Assembly (NCBI GenBank): GCA_028583405.1
Contig: CM053259.1
Span: 17,397,594 to 17,461,593, forward strand
Reading direction: 5' to 3'
From: Pogonophryne albipinna
Lineage: Eukaryota; Chordata; Actinopteri; Perciformes; Artedidraconidae
Length of the DNA: 64,000 nt
Shown: one piece after another, positions 27,106 to 39,810 of the stretch
How positions within the stretch are numbered: the first letter of the stretch is position 1
How the letters are laid out: every line of letters begins with the position of its first letter
Position numbers and translations under genes: made by a program
Notes under the pieces: model-generated
What the model was told of the DNA's origin: nothing
Database searches by the model: none
Seen by the model: only the letters and a program-made list of their open reading frames with translations

Positions 27106-27117
27106 ATCTCGTGCACC

Positions 27118-27995
27118 AGAAAGAGCCGCAGCTCCGCACGCGCCAAGTAGAGGGAAGAGAGACAGAGGAGAAGAGGAGAGAGGGAAAGAGAGATTTAGAG
27201 AAGAGGTCTTCCAACTGCAGTATTAAAAAACATTTTAGAGCAACAATTTGGAGGAACTGCAATGACATTTGGCTCATCAAGTCAAGACGTTTTGTGGACT
27301 GAACGTTTGTCTTTTTAAACATCTTTAACCTTCGTGTATCTCCTACCGTAATTCTAAAACTCACACAAATCCAGATTGATTTGACTCACCTGCTCGGGAG
27401 CTTCCAGCGGATTGTGTTTCGCTTCTTGCTGAGCTGATTCAAACCTCCGGAAACTTCTTATTCACTCTTTTCTGTCTCCGGTGCTGAACGGACAGTGGCT
27501 GTGGCACGAAGAAGAAACAGGAGTCTCGCGCGGAAGGGGAGCTGTCCGGTGCTGAAAGCACGAGACCGACCAGGAGCCGGCGAAGAACTGCTCTGAGAAA
27601 CTGTTCAGTCTTTATATTTTGAAGAAACGGAATAAAATAATTAAAACAAGAAACAGGATAGCCACAACTGGAACTGGTATACATATTTTTAACCTTTCAG
27701 AACTCTACAGGTCTTCCAGTGGAGAGCAAAACAGATTAGCAGCAACACATCACAAGTAGACTTTAGGTATGCTAGAAAACACGAGGAGCAATTGGTTTGT
27801 GTGATCTTTAAAAGCCATGTCTCCTATCTTAATTGGAGGGACTGAACGCATCTTTAGTAGCTGAAACCAGTTTACGATTATTAAAACCAAGCAAATAAGA
27901 GTTTCAGATAAAGGTTTTTGTGGAGTTTGAAGTGGAAGACAGAAGGAGGGTGTGCTTTTGTATTGCATAAGTGAAGGAGCAACTACTGTCCCATC
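27118..27995 (+). other. scrt1: scrt1 presumptive 5' UTR with upstream ORFs
   Basis: If transcription starts below the TATA box and no leader intron exists, the 5' UTR is about 880 bases. It would carry short upstream frames: ATG at 27262 (18 codons, stop at 27316), ATG at 27769 (11 codons) and ATG at 27817 (15 codons). All terminate before the main start. I see no compelling splice pair within it. Confidence 0.5.
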
Positions 27996-28113
27996 ATGCC
28001 TCGCTCTTTCTTGGTGAAGAAAATCAAATTGGACGATTTTTCGGCACAGCTGGAGAGCTCATATAGTCACAGGAGAGAAGCCCTCAGTCTGCGATTCCAT
28101 CATCATGACAAAG
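27996..28113 (+). CDS. scrt1: scrt1 exon 1: SNAG repressor domain
   Basis: Encodes residues 1-39 plus the first base of codon 40 of the Scratch family transcriptional repressor 1. The start Met opens MPRSFLVKK, the SNAG motif found at the extreme N-terminus of Snail, Slug, Scratch and Gfi proteins. In that family it recruits LSD1/CoREST-type corepressors in the nucleus. The following KIKLDDFSAQLESSY and the end HHDK resemble vertebrate Scrt1 (KLDDFSS.., HDKGY) more than Scrt2. The exon ends AAAG with the consensus donor GTGAGT at 28114. A SNAG motif works only at the N-terminus, which fixes this start. The family function is established knowledge; the exon was recognised by eye. Confidence 0.93.
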
Positions 28114-28119
28114 GTGAGT

Positions 28120-28155
28120 CACACACACGCACAAACACACACACACACGCACGCA

Positions 28156-28223
<68 letters not shown>
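28120..28223. repeat. (CA)n microsatellite beside the scrt1 splice donor
   Basis: CA/CGCA mixture, then about 35 pure AC units. It begins within about six bases of the end of the GTGAGT donor. Confidence 0.95.
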
Positions 28224-28227
<4 letters not shown>

Positions 28228-30161
28228 ATGCTACATTATCCGGGGTATTTCTTCATCATGAGATTTAAAAGCATTAGTCATGAGTGTTTCTGAAGGGTGA
28301 GGGAAAAGGAATTACAGGGTCAGACGGCGGTCGCTACCCAAGAGTGTACCAATCAAAGGCATTGAAAATGTCTTTTTCTTGCCAAGATTATTTCCATGAA
28401 ACTTTATAATGTGGAGAAGAAGGTCAGAGAGATGGCAGGAAGTGAGAAATGAACATATTCCACCTACTGAGATTGAACAGCCACATGCTCAGAGATGTGA
28501 AAGAGACAAACATTGTGTAAGTGATATACTGTAATGTATTAAATGCACATTGAGTCTTTGAAGTATTCAGCTCAGAGGTCAAAGGAGAGAGCAGGGGTTT
28601 CTCAACTGTTCCTCCTCAGGGTGGATTCTTGATGACTCAGTGGTTAAATAAAGCAAATCTTATTTTTTTTAAAAGCAACATGTTCAGACTTATTATATAA
28701 AGATGACACACCTTTCCTTGAAAATTGAAAACATGTATAAATTGGGCATACAACATTTTTTATATTTTAGTGCTTTCCAATGTGAATTTTTTGGCAACTC
28801 CATTATTAATGCTGTACCAGCAGGGGCAACATCTTATACAACTGCAAATAAAGCCTCATTAGTCTTTCAATTTAACTGTAACAATTGTACATTTGGGCTT
28901 TCCCACACTCTTATAAACTTAAAATGAATCTTGATGCAACGCACACAAAGTACATCTCATTAGTCCACACACATTACAGGGAACACACATGCAACAAAGC
29001 AATTGTTGTGAGCCGCCAAGACCTTTCAATGCTGATACGCAACAGGCAGCAAGAGAGCAGATCTTTTTGAACATGAATAATTATGTTTATACATTATATC
29101 ACCATGCAGTTGGATTCTCTGTTGTTCTGTTGCCTCGTGTGTTATTTCAATCAGGGTTTTTACAGCTGCTGTAAGTCTCTTTGCAATATTTCAACAATAT
29201 TGCAAAGCTTCATTGATTCCCATGTGTTCTATAATTCTGAATACACAAAATGTGTTATATTGTGATGCAAGAGGAGCTTTGTGAAAGCAGCATTTTTCAT
29301 GTTAAAATGAAATAACATTTAACAAAGTATATCAAGTGACTATGTGCAATGTAAAAACGAGTTGCTTGCAGTCTCAAATCCAGAGAGAAAGAGCGCCAAA
29401 CTGTGCACATATACTGTATGGAGCATTTAGCTTTTTTAAATTCCTTTGTTGTGTTTTTTTCAACTGCAGCAGGCAGATGTTTTCTAAAAGTTAGCTCTGA
29501 AATAAAAACGTATAATAAGGCTATCTGGTGAGAAAAACAATGATATAGTGGAGACCAAATTAGAGCAAAAAAGGACAGTGAATATTGAACTTATTATTAG
29601 CTGGCTAATTAAACCATGGCTAAAGTTTAGTAATTGTGTTGCCTTGTGTCTGCTAAATGCGCACATCAATAATTGCTATGTCACCGGTTTTCCATTTCAC
29701 TTTAATAAGCAAATAATGTGCCTGGTTTGTGTGTCTGTCAGCTTGTTTCTGCCCCCTAGTGGTGAGACATTCTTAAGTGCCACTTTAAAGGGGTGGGGGG
29801 AGAAATTGTGGCTGTCACTCAGCACAGGGAGAAGAATGCACAACCTAGTACAACCTGGTGGTTTTCACATTGTACCAAGGTCACCTGTGAGATGAATAGA
29901 TCCCAGGTGCTCCAAAGACAGAGTGAACAGAGAAACAGAGAAACATGCAGCAGCAGCAGCAGCAGCAGCAGCTGGGTGACAAGCATGTAAAGACTGAGGC
30001 TGCTATCCCTTGTTATAAATATAACAGGAGTTTGACTGAAGCAACTGCAGCTTGTTGCACACACACACAAACACACACATGAACATACACACACTGCTGT
30101 GTTTCTGTCAACTAGGCACATTTCCCAGGCAGCTTGCACAGCTGAGTGCACAGCATTACAG

Positions 30162-30338
<177 letters not shown>

Positions 30339-33239
30339 GACCTAAAAGTGTCCAAAGCGCACGAGTGTGTGTCAGTTACTGCTGGTTTAGATCACAAATT
30401 AAATTGTAGCTTGCAGCTTCCCTCACTCTCTCTCTGTCACTCTCTCTCTCCCTCGCTCTCTCTCCATCTTTTTTCTCTCTTTCTAATTCTCTGTATTTCA
30501 AAGACACATAAAAGGAGGATGGCTTCGGCTGGCAGAGTATTTTAATCTTTAATAAGCATTTAGAGCAGCTATCAGCTCTAATGCTGCTAAAGTGCTTTGA
30601 AATGAATACAGAGTTGACACAGCGAGACGGAGACGGAGACAGTTGCAGAGAGACAAAGACAAACAAGCAGAGACAGTACCCAGACAGTGGGTAGTGTCTG
30701 GCTACTGTCAGCAATTACGGCTAGCAAAACACTTTCTAAAAAGAGGGTACCGGGGAACGGTCATGTTTAATTGGCAGAGATCATAGACAAAGCTTCTGTG
30801 AGAGAAATGAGATCCACACTCTGAGTTTGCATCTTCAAGAATATTGCATCCTAAAGCAGGGTTTGTTTTTATTTGCTACCTGTCAGTCACATAGACTCAG
30901 CTCAGTCTGGTGCAATTACATTCACAGGAAAGTAAACAAACAGCTACAGAAGAGGTGACATGACACGCACTAAATCCTGGAGGGGGATAACTTTGGATAC
31001 AAGACATTTTTCACCAGAAGTGTACTGTTTTTTAGTCTGTCTTCCCATCCGTACAACACACTGGTCTTAGGCATTATGTGGTGGCAAATATTGGGAAGAT
31101 ATCAATGAAATTGGCAATAGATCACCACTGTCTGGAATTTTCCCTTTGCAAATATATTAAGATGACTCTTTTACTTAAGGCCTTTGCACAACAAGTACAT
31201 AGGTTTTTGTATGCATTATAGAAATAGGTCAGACGACACAGAAACCTTGCAAAAAACATGAATGAAGGACGTTTTTGAGTATAGGTGTTTAAACCTGACA
31301 CAATATGCGCTTTTTATTTTTAAACGTGCAACAATTTCAGATAAAAAAGACAGACTTTGTGTTCACCAGTTCAAGTATGTTGTTCTCCTGTAAAGAGCAA
31401 CTTATGTGAAGCTCTGCAAACATTCCAAGACTAAAGCTGTTCCAAGTCAACCTGATATGGGTTAAATATGAACACTTGGTCATATTTCTAGGTTCCTCAT
31501 GCTCTATAAAACAACATCCACGCACACAAACACAGTACTTTGTTCCAGAGTGCCATGATTGAATATTCATGATTTTTCTCTCTCTAACTCTTTTCAACCC
31601 TCCCTCTCTTGCCCCCGTCATCTATTTCTTTCCTTTATTACTCCGTCTCAATTTAATTCAAAATGTTAAATCATCATGAGAGCTGTAAACAGATTGCCAA
31701 ACCACCTAACCACCATAGCTGGCATAACACCACTCTCACTTTGCCACAACTCATTTTTCCTGCCCCATTTATTTATTTCGTCTCCGCCATCCCTCATCTC
31801 ACTCCACTTTCCTCTCTCCCCCTCTATCTATCCATCTTTTGTTCTCATCATATTATCGACCGACTTCTGAGCTTTTCTCAGAACTGCATCATGAAATGAT
31901 ATTACCAGCAATAGTATCTCCTCTGCTGCCTGTGTCTAAATGCTCACAGAGTGCTAATTGAAATGGAGAGCTATTGATCGACATAGATCCACAGGAGTCA
32001 TGGCTGTGGGGGTATTAGCTGCCAGTCTCTCCTTGTGTCTGTTGGACTTCAGCCTGTTGAGTGTAGAAACACCAATAATAGAAATACTGACGCAGCTCAC
32101 ATCATAGCATGGCAACAAATAATTGATCAGTTTTGTCATAAATATTCATGTTGCTTAAGAATACAATACTCAAGGAGGCTGAAAGGTTATGGTCAATGCA
32201 CAGTTATCAGTGTCACGGTGCCCTTGAGCAACGCACTAGACTCCCGGCTGCTGTAATAAAGACGAATGTGTTGAAAAGTCAACCTTTTGACAGCTCAGAG
32301 GTCATTCTGTGCCGCCTTAGACCTGACAGGAAAGGTGCAGTTGTTGAACACTTCAAGAAAAAGAAAAGAAAAATGTCCCACTGAGAAGAAGAGTGTCCTC
32401 CTTGCTGGCAAAGACATAACAGCACTTTACTACCACTATAAATACCTCAACTTCTCCTGCTTCCTCCCATCTTCTCTGCTTTATAGAAAAGGGTTGTGCT
32501 TTAGATAAAACCCCTTACAGTGTGGGTACATCTTAAGAACTGACTTGTGTCCCCTGTGCTGACCTTGTCTTGCATGGATGCAAGTGTAAATGTGAAAACT
32601 AAAATCTAAAAGCACAATGCACATGTTGGTAATGTGACCTAGGTGGTCCAATTTATATTTAGAAACCAGAGACAGCCGGTTTTAATCACTTATAATATCA
32701 GGGAACAACATGTGAAGCAGCTCTCTGAATAATGAATGAACATTGAGTTTGATTTGTGGCTTTTGTTTTAACAATATAAGAAAAAGGTTTGTAAAAGTAT
32801 ACAGTAGGTATAGCAGTGGATACGCTGGGGTTCTGTTGATGAAAGTAATTCACTCACAAGTATCCAAGATCCCTGTAAAGATATTTAAACACGCTGCACC
32901 TGTTTGGTTTTACAGGTTGTGTTTGACATCCCAGCTCTATCAGGCCCTAAAGATACATCACACAAAAACTGAGACCATACAGTATAACATAAGTACTATC
33001 TTGTGCAGTGCAAGTGATTTCCAAACCTACATGTTTTCTTATTGAAAGCTTAGCTAGATTGTCAAAGGAAAGAAGAAAGGATTCTTGGATTGCATTCACT
33101 TCCCTTTATAGTTTAGGTATCACTCTCGTAGCGATCATGTCGCTTTTCTTTAAAGATTTTCCAACCAATCAGTTTCTAATTTCCAATCAATGCCTGTCCT
33201 GGTCAGATGACTTACCTCTTTCTCTCTCTCTCTCTTCAG

Positions 33240-34015
33240 GCTACGTCAGCGACTACCTTAGTCCTTCCCCATATGATGTTATGGCCGGAAGTGAGTCACC
33301 TGTCATCACTAAAGTCGCCTCCCCTGTCCGCCCATCAATCATCTATAGCCACATCGAAGACACCTATTCTGGTATCCATGGTGATGTCCACGGCGACTCG
33401 GACCAGCCGGACAGCCCGCGATCTGAAGTTTCCTCATCAGCAGGTGAATACATCAACGGGGACGCGGCGGTGAGCGATGAGTACACAGTGGATGCGTTTT
33501 TCATCATGGACGGACGGTCACGGAGGAAGTCCACAGGAAACGCCAAAGGAGCCATCCAGAGGCACTCCTGCAATGAGTGCGGAAAGTCCTACGCCACGTC
33601 CTCCAACCTGAGCCGCCACAAGCAGACGCATCGGAGCATAGACAGCAAGATGGCCAAGAAGTGCCCCACATGTGGGAAAGTGTACGTGTCCATGCCAGCC
33701 ATGGCCATGCACCTGCTGACCCATGACCTCAAGCACAAGTGTGACGTGTGCAGCAAAGCGTTCAGCCGGCCGTGGCTGCTGCAGGGCCACATGCGCTCGC
33801 ACACGGGGGAGAAGCCCTTTGGGTGTGCACACTGTGGCAAAGCGTTCGCCGACCGGTCAAACCTGCGTGCTCACATGCAGACACACTCGGCCTTCAAGCA
33901 CTACAAGTGTAAACGCTGTGACAAGACGTTTGCACTCAAGAGTTACCTGAACAAGCACTACGAGTCAGCGTGCTTCAAGGGGGCTTTCTCCCCGATGAGC
34001 TCACTGAGTGAATGA
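33240..34015 (+). CDS. scrt1: scrt1 exon 2: Scratch domain and five zinc fingers
   Basis: Completes a 297-residue protein (residues 40-297; stop TGA at 34013). Gly40 spans the junction and is followed by [12 protein letters not shown], as in Scrt1. The Scratch-specific block [18 protein letters not shown] begins at residue 110 and ends in DGRSRRK at 136. Fingers: C150-H170, C181-H201, C207-H227 and C235-H255 are C2H2; the fifth (C263-C284) is C2HC, as usual in the Snail superfamily. A canonical TGEKP linker joins fingers 3 and 4. Such proteins bind CAGGTG-type E-boxes and repress transcription in newborn neurons (established knowledge). All zinc ligands are present and the frame is intact. 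Identity as Scrt1, not Scrt2, rests on the SDY block, YINGDAAVS and the C-terminal YESACFKG. Which teleost duplicate (a or b) cannot be decided. Confidence 0.95.
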
Positions 34016-34530
34016 TTGGTTCCAAAAGGTTGACTTTTGTTTGTTTAAATCAGATTTAGCTGGCCTCACGCCCTACTTTGTATGCTTTCTCCAACAAGAG
34101 TCTTCTCTGCAAGGATCATGAGGCAAAAGAACAGATTGAGGACAAGTCCATTTTTATCAAAACCCTCCAATCCCTCCTTCGTCTCCTTTTTTGGAAGTGA
34201 GGTGAAAAGTTTGCGATGCGTGATTCAGATCGCCACCTGCTTTGACGAGATACGTCCACTTTTGAGGCTGTTTTGAGTATACGCGCACATTACATCTAGC
34301 TCATCCTTTTTGAAGATACCTAGATCTATTTATGTCCATATCTATCCTTGTGCCACTTCTCTTTTTCAACCCATGACGAATCAACACTGAAGCACAATTC
34401 CTCTCCCATCTCTGTCTTTCTGTGACAGGACTATCACGTATAGCATGAATCACATCTTCTTGCAAAGAGATTCAATAAACTTTACAATGTAATGGTTTTT
34501 AGAGACAAATAAAACAAAACATTCATAATC
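34016..34530 (+). other. scrt1: scrt1 3' UTR with poly(A) signals
   Basis: AATAAA occurs at 34474-34479 and 34508-34513, giving a UTR of about 500 bases. AT-rich DNA with several ATTTA motifs (for example 34957-34970 and 35114-35143) continues downstream, so a longer isoform is possible. Confidence 0.6.
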
Positions 34531-37500
34531 TAAGGATAAAGGTGTTATCCTGCTTGTGAAACGGACTTTGGATGGAACTCATAAGGAGATCAAGCATCTA
34601 AAAACAATGAAAGCACACTGCATTTGTTTTCTGCAAGTAAGCAAAAATACTTGTGAAGCTTTTAATTTAGGGACATGCTTTGCTTACTGTTTACTGTGTT
34701 GGCCACTGACACATTTACACTGAACTGTGATCATTTACAAATCTTCCATACCATGGGATGGCAAGGTACACCTTTGGAGTGGGAAAACAATCTTTATGGT
34801 GATTTTCTTTAAACCAATGTCTTAAATGGACACAGATATACAACATATTTTTAAGTTATCTTTCTGGCATTTGTGCTTTACTTGACAGTAACCTGTGGAA
34901 AGTACAAGGGAATAGTTACTCAACAAACCGTGTTTTCCTACAACCTAAATATGATGTTATTTATTTTTACACGTCAATGTCAGATGAGGATCCAGACATT
35001 TAAAATGTCTTAATTTTCCCTCTAAAGGTTAAACCTTTTCTCAAGTGTTGTATAAAAGTGTTTTTGTTGCCAGAAGGCCACACAGTGCTCATCGTTAGGT
35101 CTTTTTAAGTGTCTATTTATTGCCTAATTTATTTATTTATGTTTTTGTAAAGGTATTGATTTGCACCTTACTTTGTTATATTTTGCCTTTGTTACAAATA
35201 TGCCAAAGCATTTGACACTTTCTAATTACCGAATACCTTTTTAATTTTGTCCGCCACTTTTATTATATAATTATAATTATAAAACTACTGCATGCTAAAA
35301 ATAACTATAGCCTAATAATGGAATCTATGCCAATTTTATGAATCTTTGGGATATTTTGCCAAACCTCTTAGATAACAGGCAAATTGAGCAAATTTCTGTC
35401 TTGGGCAATATTTCAGTCATATCCGATAGAGCAATAATGCATGATATTTTTGAAGAGACGTGAGTCATAACTGCTTGTAACATCTTGATTTTTTCAAGTA
35501 CCACTATTCTATGTAGTTATGAGAAAGGAAATTTCAGGGAGTTAGCAAACCAAGTTAGTGTTAAATATGGAGGGTTGGGTTAAGAGCTCTGTATGTGGAG
35601 GGAGTGTGACACTGTTGTGATTCTGAGAGGCTTCCCCCAGTGACTTCTCTAATGGTAAAGTGTTCAAACAGATCAAATTAGCAAGAGAGTAGGTTTTCCA
35701 ATCTCTGCTGATTAGTATGTAATATTATCTAAAACCATAAATCTATCTAGGCATCATTAGCTCGTTGACAATGATGTCTATGTAAGCATTAGGAGCTGTT
35801 GGTACTTCCAGGGATTCACACAGATGACACGACTCCTTCAGTTGGAGGGCTCTGGGTTGGGTCGGGACGGGTCTTTTTGTACATGGTTTATGCACTGCCT
35901 GCCTCGTATTATTATTCTAAAAATATTGTAGAAAGTAGAAGGTAATACCATAGACCTCTGGTGCTGAAACATGGATGAAAACACAAACCCAGAACCAGAA
36001 CGATTGAGAGCTTTGGTGCTTTCTAAGTTCTTGGTTTGAGTAGTTGAATAGGTGAAAAACAACTTTACAGCAGCTGTTGTGAGGTTGTTGTGGCAATCCC
36101 CAATGAAATTAAAGTGATTGTTGAGGAAGAAAAGAAGACATTTTGTCAATATTTCAGCACCAGAGGGCATCGACAAACACTTAGTCTACTTTGAACTACC
36201 GTAGCCTAATATAGCCACAAGCTAGTTTACCTATTCTTATATAAAAGCACTTCCTGTTACGAATTATATCTTACAACTTTTTTTTGTTCAAAGATAGTAG
36301 CACAATGAAAGAGTTTAGATTCAGGTAGACAATGCCTTGTATGTAGAAATAACAACCTCTTTCTCCTTTTTCTACACTGATGAATCAAAGGTATCAACAA
36401 CAACAAAGATGCTGAAATGTCACACGCTGTGTTGTGCTTAAATGACACATGAAAATATGCTTAAAAGTGACACATGGTATAAATAAACTCCTTTATTACA
36501 CATTGTGTCATTTTTTTACATATTTGTGGGAGAGCATCTTCACCACACCTTTTTTAAGAGTGAATGAAAACTTGACTGTGGCAAGAGGCCTTGTAAATAA
36601 GCACCAATTTCTACAGAACTGTATAGAGTGACAGTGATGCAGATGATGATGATAATGATAATGATGATGATGAGGATGATGAGGATGTTTAATTTCTCTG
36701 GAGCTTCCTTCTTTGTTTTGAGTTCTTCCTCTGAGGTTTTTTTGGACCTCCAGTGGCAGTTTTAAACAATGTAAAGCACAAAGACAACACTGGACATTTT
36801 GTTTCACTTCCTAAATAAAAACTAGTTTAAAAAAGTTCTGTTGGGATTTTCTTCTTCTTCTTCATTGAACCTTTCACAAGTTTCACTATTTAAATGTATG
36901 CAATTATCAAAGGTAAAAGTATTCAACTTGTACAATATAGAGGCAAAGTCCCTCCCAAAAGCGCAATGGATGTCATCACTTCATCTCTTAGTGTTCTTAC
37001 ACATCTTTTCCCTTCCCTTCGGAAAAAAAAGCATTGGAGTCACAGGATAAAACACATCAGTTAAGATAACGTTACAGTTGTGTGGAACATAGCTAAGTTA
37101 TCTAGCTTTCTAGTTAGCTAGCTAAAGCTAATACCCCGCTAGCTAGCTAGCATTGGTGGCGTATATTGTGCAAGACTGAATATCCTGAAAATGCAACTCT
37201 CTGTCATTATTTCTCGGATTTGATAAAGCTCCTCCATGCTCGGATAAGACATCATACAGCGGTTTTCACAGGCTTATCACAGCAGTACTCGTGAGGATGA
37301 GTAAACTGACCTTTATGTGAAGAGTCAATTAACGGGAAAAAACATTTTAATATGTGTTTGTTTGTTAGTGGCTGTTATACAAAAGCCCTTCAAAATGATC
37401 TGTACTGCTTCTGGTAAGCTTACAAAAGAGCCTTTCAATGCAGCGCCTTCTGAAGTATTAATGAATCATTAGCATATTGATAAATCATCACCTTAATAAC

Positions 37501-37680
37501 TGGGCAAACTGTGAACATTTGCTTTTATTCCTCACTAAACGGTAATTGATGATTTGTAAAATATTCATTAAGATAATTTGCCTTCAGCACAAAAACTGTA
37601 AGTTATATACAGCGCTAGCTCACCTTCGTTTTTACCCTGTGGCGACTGTGCAGAGGTCAAAATCACTAAGTGACTGTGTG

Positions 37681-37724
<44 letters not shown>

Positions 37725-37982
37725 CGTGTGTGTGTGTGTGTGTGAATGATTTTAATTGCTTGTGTGAGCTATCATACATGAACAAGGAAGCTGATCTCAA
37801 GGATTGTCTTTAACCTTGCGAGACATTGTGTTACATGTATGTACTTAAGTGTGGATGTGAATATTTGTTTTTTATATAAACATCCATGTTTTCGTTTTTA
37901 TTTGGTTAAAATTAATTAAGGTTGTAAATATGTAGACAAGAACCATTTTGGATACAATATTCATAAAAACCAAATGCAGTAG
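34531..37982. other. intergenic or extended 3' UTR, no gene recognised
   Basis: AT-rich. It contains ATTTA-rich text to about 35300, a 15-bp perfect inverted repeat at 35955/36152, a (GAT)n run at 36637-36688, an AGCT-rich palindromic patch at 37107-37153 and a (TG)n array at 37684. No coding frame is convincing. Confidence 0.55.
37684..37744. repeat. (TG)n microsatellite
   Basis: About 30 TG units with a GCGTGCG interruption. Confidence 0.96.
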
Positions 37983-37988
37983 GCTATG

Positions 37989-39810
37989 AATCCGTGTATA
38001 ATCCGTGTATCTACCGTCCAATTGTTTTTCTTTATTAAACACGTAAACGGAAGACCGTCTGAGAGGCCTTTTTGCTTTTTACCTTACTAAATGGTGAAAT
38101 GGTCCTTGGAGCGAGGGGCGGGGCGAAACTCACGGAAGTGATTTCAAAACAAAAGCACTCGTTTGCTAAAATCACACTTTGAATCACTGCAGTATCCTGC
38201 TGAAGGAATGGTGATTATTATAAACAAGGGGAATTTAGCGATCACAACGAAAACGGCCAAGACACATATTGAGCCCAGAAAATTGATGTTATTAAGGGCT
38301 GTAAATATAATAAGCCTCTGTCTAAAATGGACAACATTGTTAGGAGATTTAAACTATACAGCGATTCTGCACTGCGGTCACTCAGCCGTCTCTAGAGTTT
38401 GTTTTTTCAAATCAGCTGCTCTTCATTGTTCCTGCTATATTTGACGAGTGATACAAATATGTTTTACCACAAGTTCTTAAGGAAACTGACACTGTTGGAC
38501 TCGGTTCTAGTTTGACTTCTACCAGAAATGAAGTACTTTTACTGTGTACTTTGTGAGTAATCCTCTGTCAATGTCCCCTCCTGAGAACCAGAATGCATGT
38601 TTCTCTGCTATCTTTGATGAATGATACAAATATAATGTTACCATTAGTTCTTAATGAAATTGATACTGTTTGACTTTGTATTAGCCTACTGCTAACAATA
38701 CATTGAAGTACTTTTACTGTGTATTTATTGAGAAATCGTCTGTCAAAGTCCCCTGCTGAGAACAAAATCAAGCCACTTCTGCTAAGTTTGATGAGGGAAT
38801 TATTTTGTGTTGCCATTAGTTCTTCGTGAGATTGGTTGGACTCAGTACTAGTGAAACTACCCCCACAAGTACTATGAACTTCATAGTATGAAGTACTTAC
38901 TGTGTACTTTTCCAGTACTTCTCTGTCAATGTCCCCTCCTGAGAACAAGTGTTACGTCATTTGTGTGTACATTTTCCCCTCCTCCTGTGTCTGTGTGTGG
39001 GCAAGCAGGTGGTGCCCGTTAGCTGATTACCTTCTGCATGCTGATTGGTCCACCTGGGGAGACAGGAGGATATTAAGCTGCAGCCGTGCAGTTCCTGGGC
39101 CGCTCTCTCTGACTTGACTTCTCCTACTCCCAAAACAAATTTGCGTACGATATCTGTCCTGTTGTGCTAATACTTATTTATACCGGTTCTTCTCTTGTGT
39201 CGTGAGACTGTTGTATGAAAAGCTACTGAACCTGTCTTTGTAGACACGCTTTACTTTTTTCTTAGGAGTGCAAAACCCTTTTCTTTTGAATTTTTGTTTT
39301 CTCCTGTTTTTACAGTAGAGTAAGAAGCCTGTATGTTTATTTTCTCTTTCGTTAGGTAAGATTTTTGTGTTTAAAGGTTTGTTTGTTTTATGGTTTTGTT
39401 ACTCCTGTTTGGTAATAATTTGTTGGTAATTAAATGTACCAAACGGCATTCTCTGACTCAGTGTCCGTGTTCTTGGGAGTGGGAAGAGTGGGGAGAGTGC
39501 ACATTTTGTGCTGCGCCTAAGTTCCCCTAGACCTTGGCGTAACACAAGAAAAAATGTTTTTCTTTTAATAAGCGTTAAAACACATTTCTTCCTGAGACTG
39601 ATATTGCTGAGTATTTTAAGAGGATATGGTAGACATGATATCAGCAATACTTCCAGTCAGTACTCCGGCAGCAGCATTTTTACCCCTTGGAAAGTCTTTA
39701 GAGTCTGGTCTGGATAGCTGGTCCCAACTCCTTCAGCACACTGACACACTCTGTCACTCTTGTTGGCCTCTTATGATGCTGCTGTCTTTTAAAATATGAT
39801 TATTTCTCTG
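37989..39810 (+). repeat. left inverted arm of the foldback-like element
   Basis: It matches the reverse complement of 43190-44095 plus 54662-54859 over nearly its whole length once the solo LTR is removed. It contains about three diverged tandem units of roughly 180 bp, each carrying AAGTACTTTTACTGTG, CTGTCAATGTCCCCTCCTGA and a TTAGTTCTTAATGAAATTGA-like stretch. A GC-rich patch, GAGCGAGGGGCGGGGC, lies at 38110-38125. Confidence 0.8.
38950..39544 (+). mobile_element. solo LTR inserted in the left arm
   Basis: A 595-bp segment starting TGTTACG and ending CGTAACA (TG...CA with a 7-bp inverted terminus). It is flanked by CAAG on both sides (38946-38949 and 39545-39548). The opposite arm has no counterpart here, and its sequence joins exactly across the segment. 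The ends fit an LTR left after recombination of a retrotransposon. The family (gypsy- or ERV-like) cannot be set from an LTR alone. Confidence 0.75.

Noticed and set aside
33008..33239. In-frame upstream extension of the zinc-finger frame to a Met at 33008
   Set aside because: A strong polypyrimidine tract and CAG acceptor end at 33239, and exon 1 supplies the SNAG start that the Scratch family requires. The extension is intron.
37107..37153. AGCT-rich patch as a structured RNA
   Set aside because: TAGCTAGC-type text is self-complementary simply because of its short repeat unit; no larger structure is supported.
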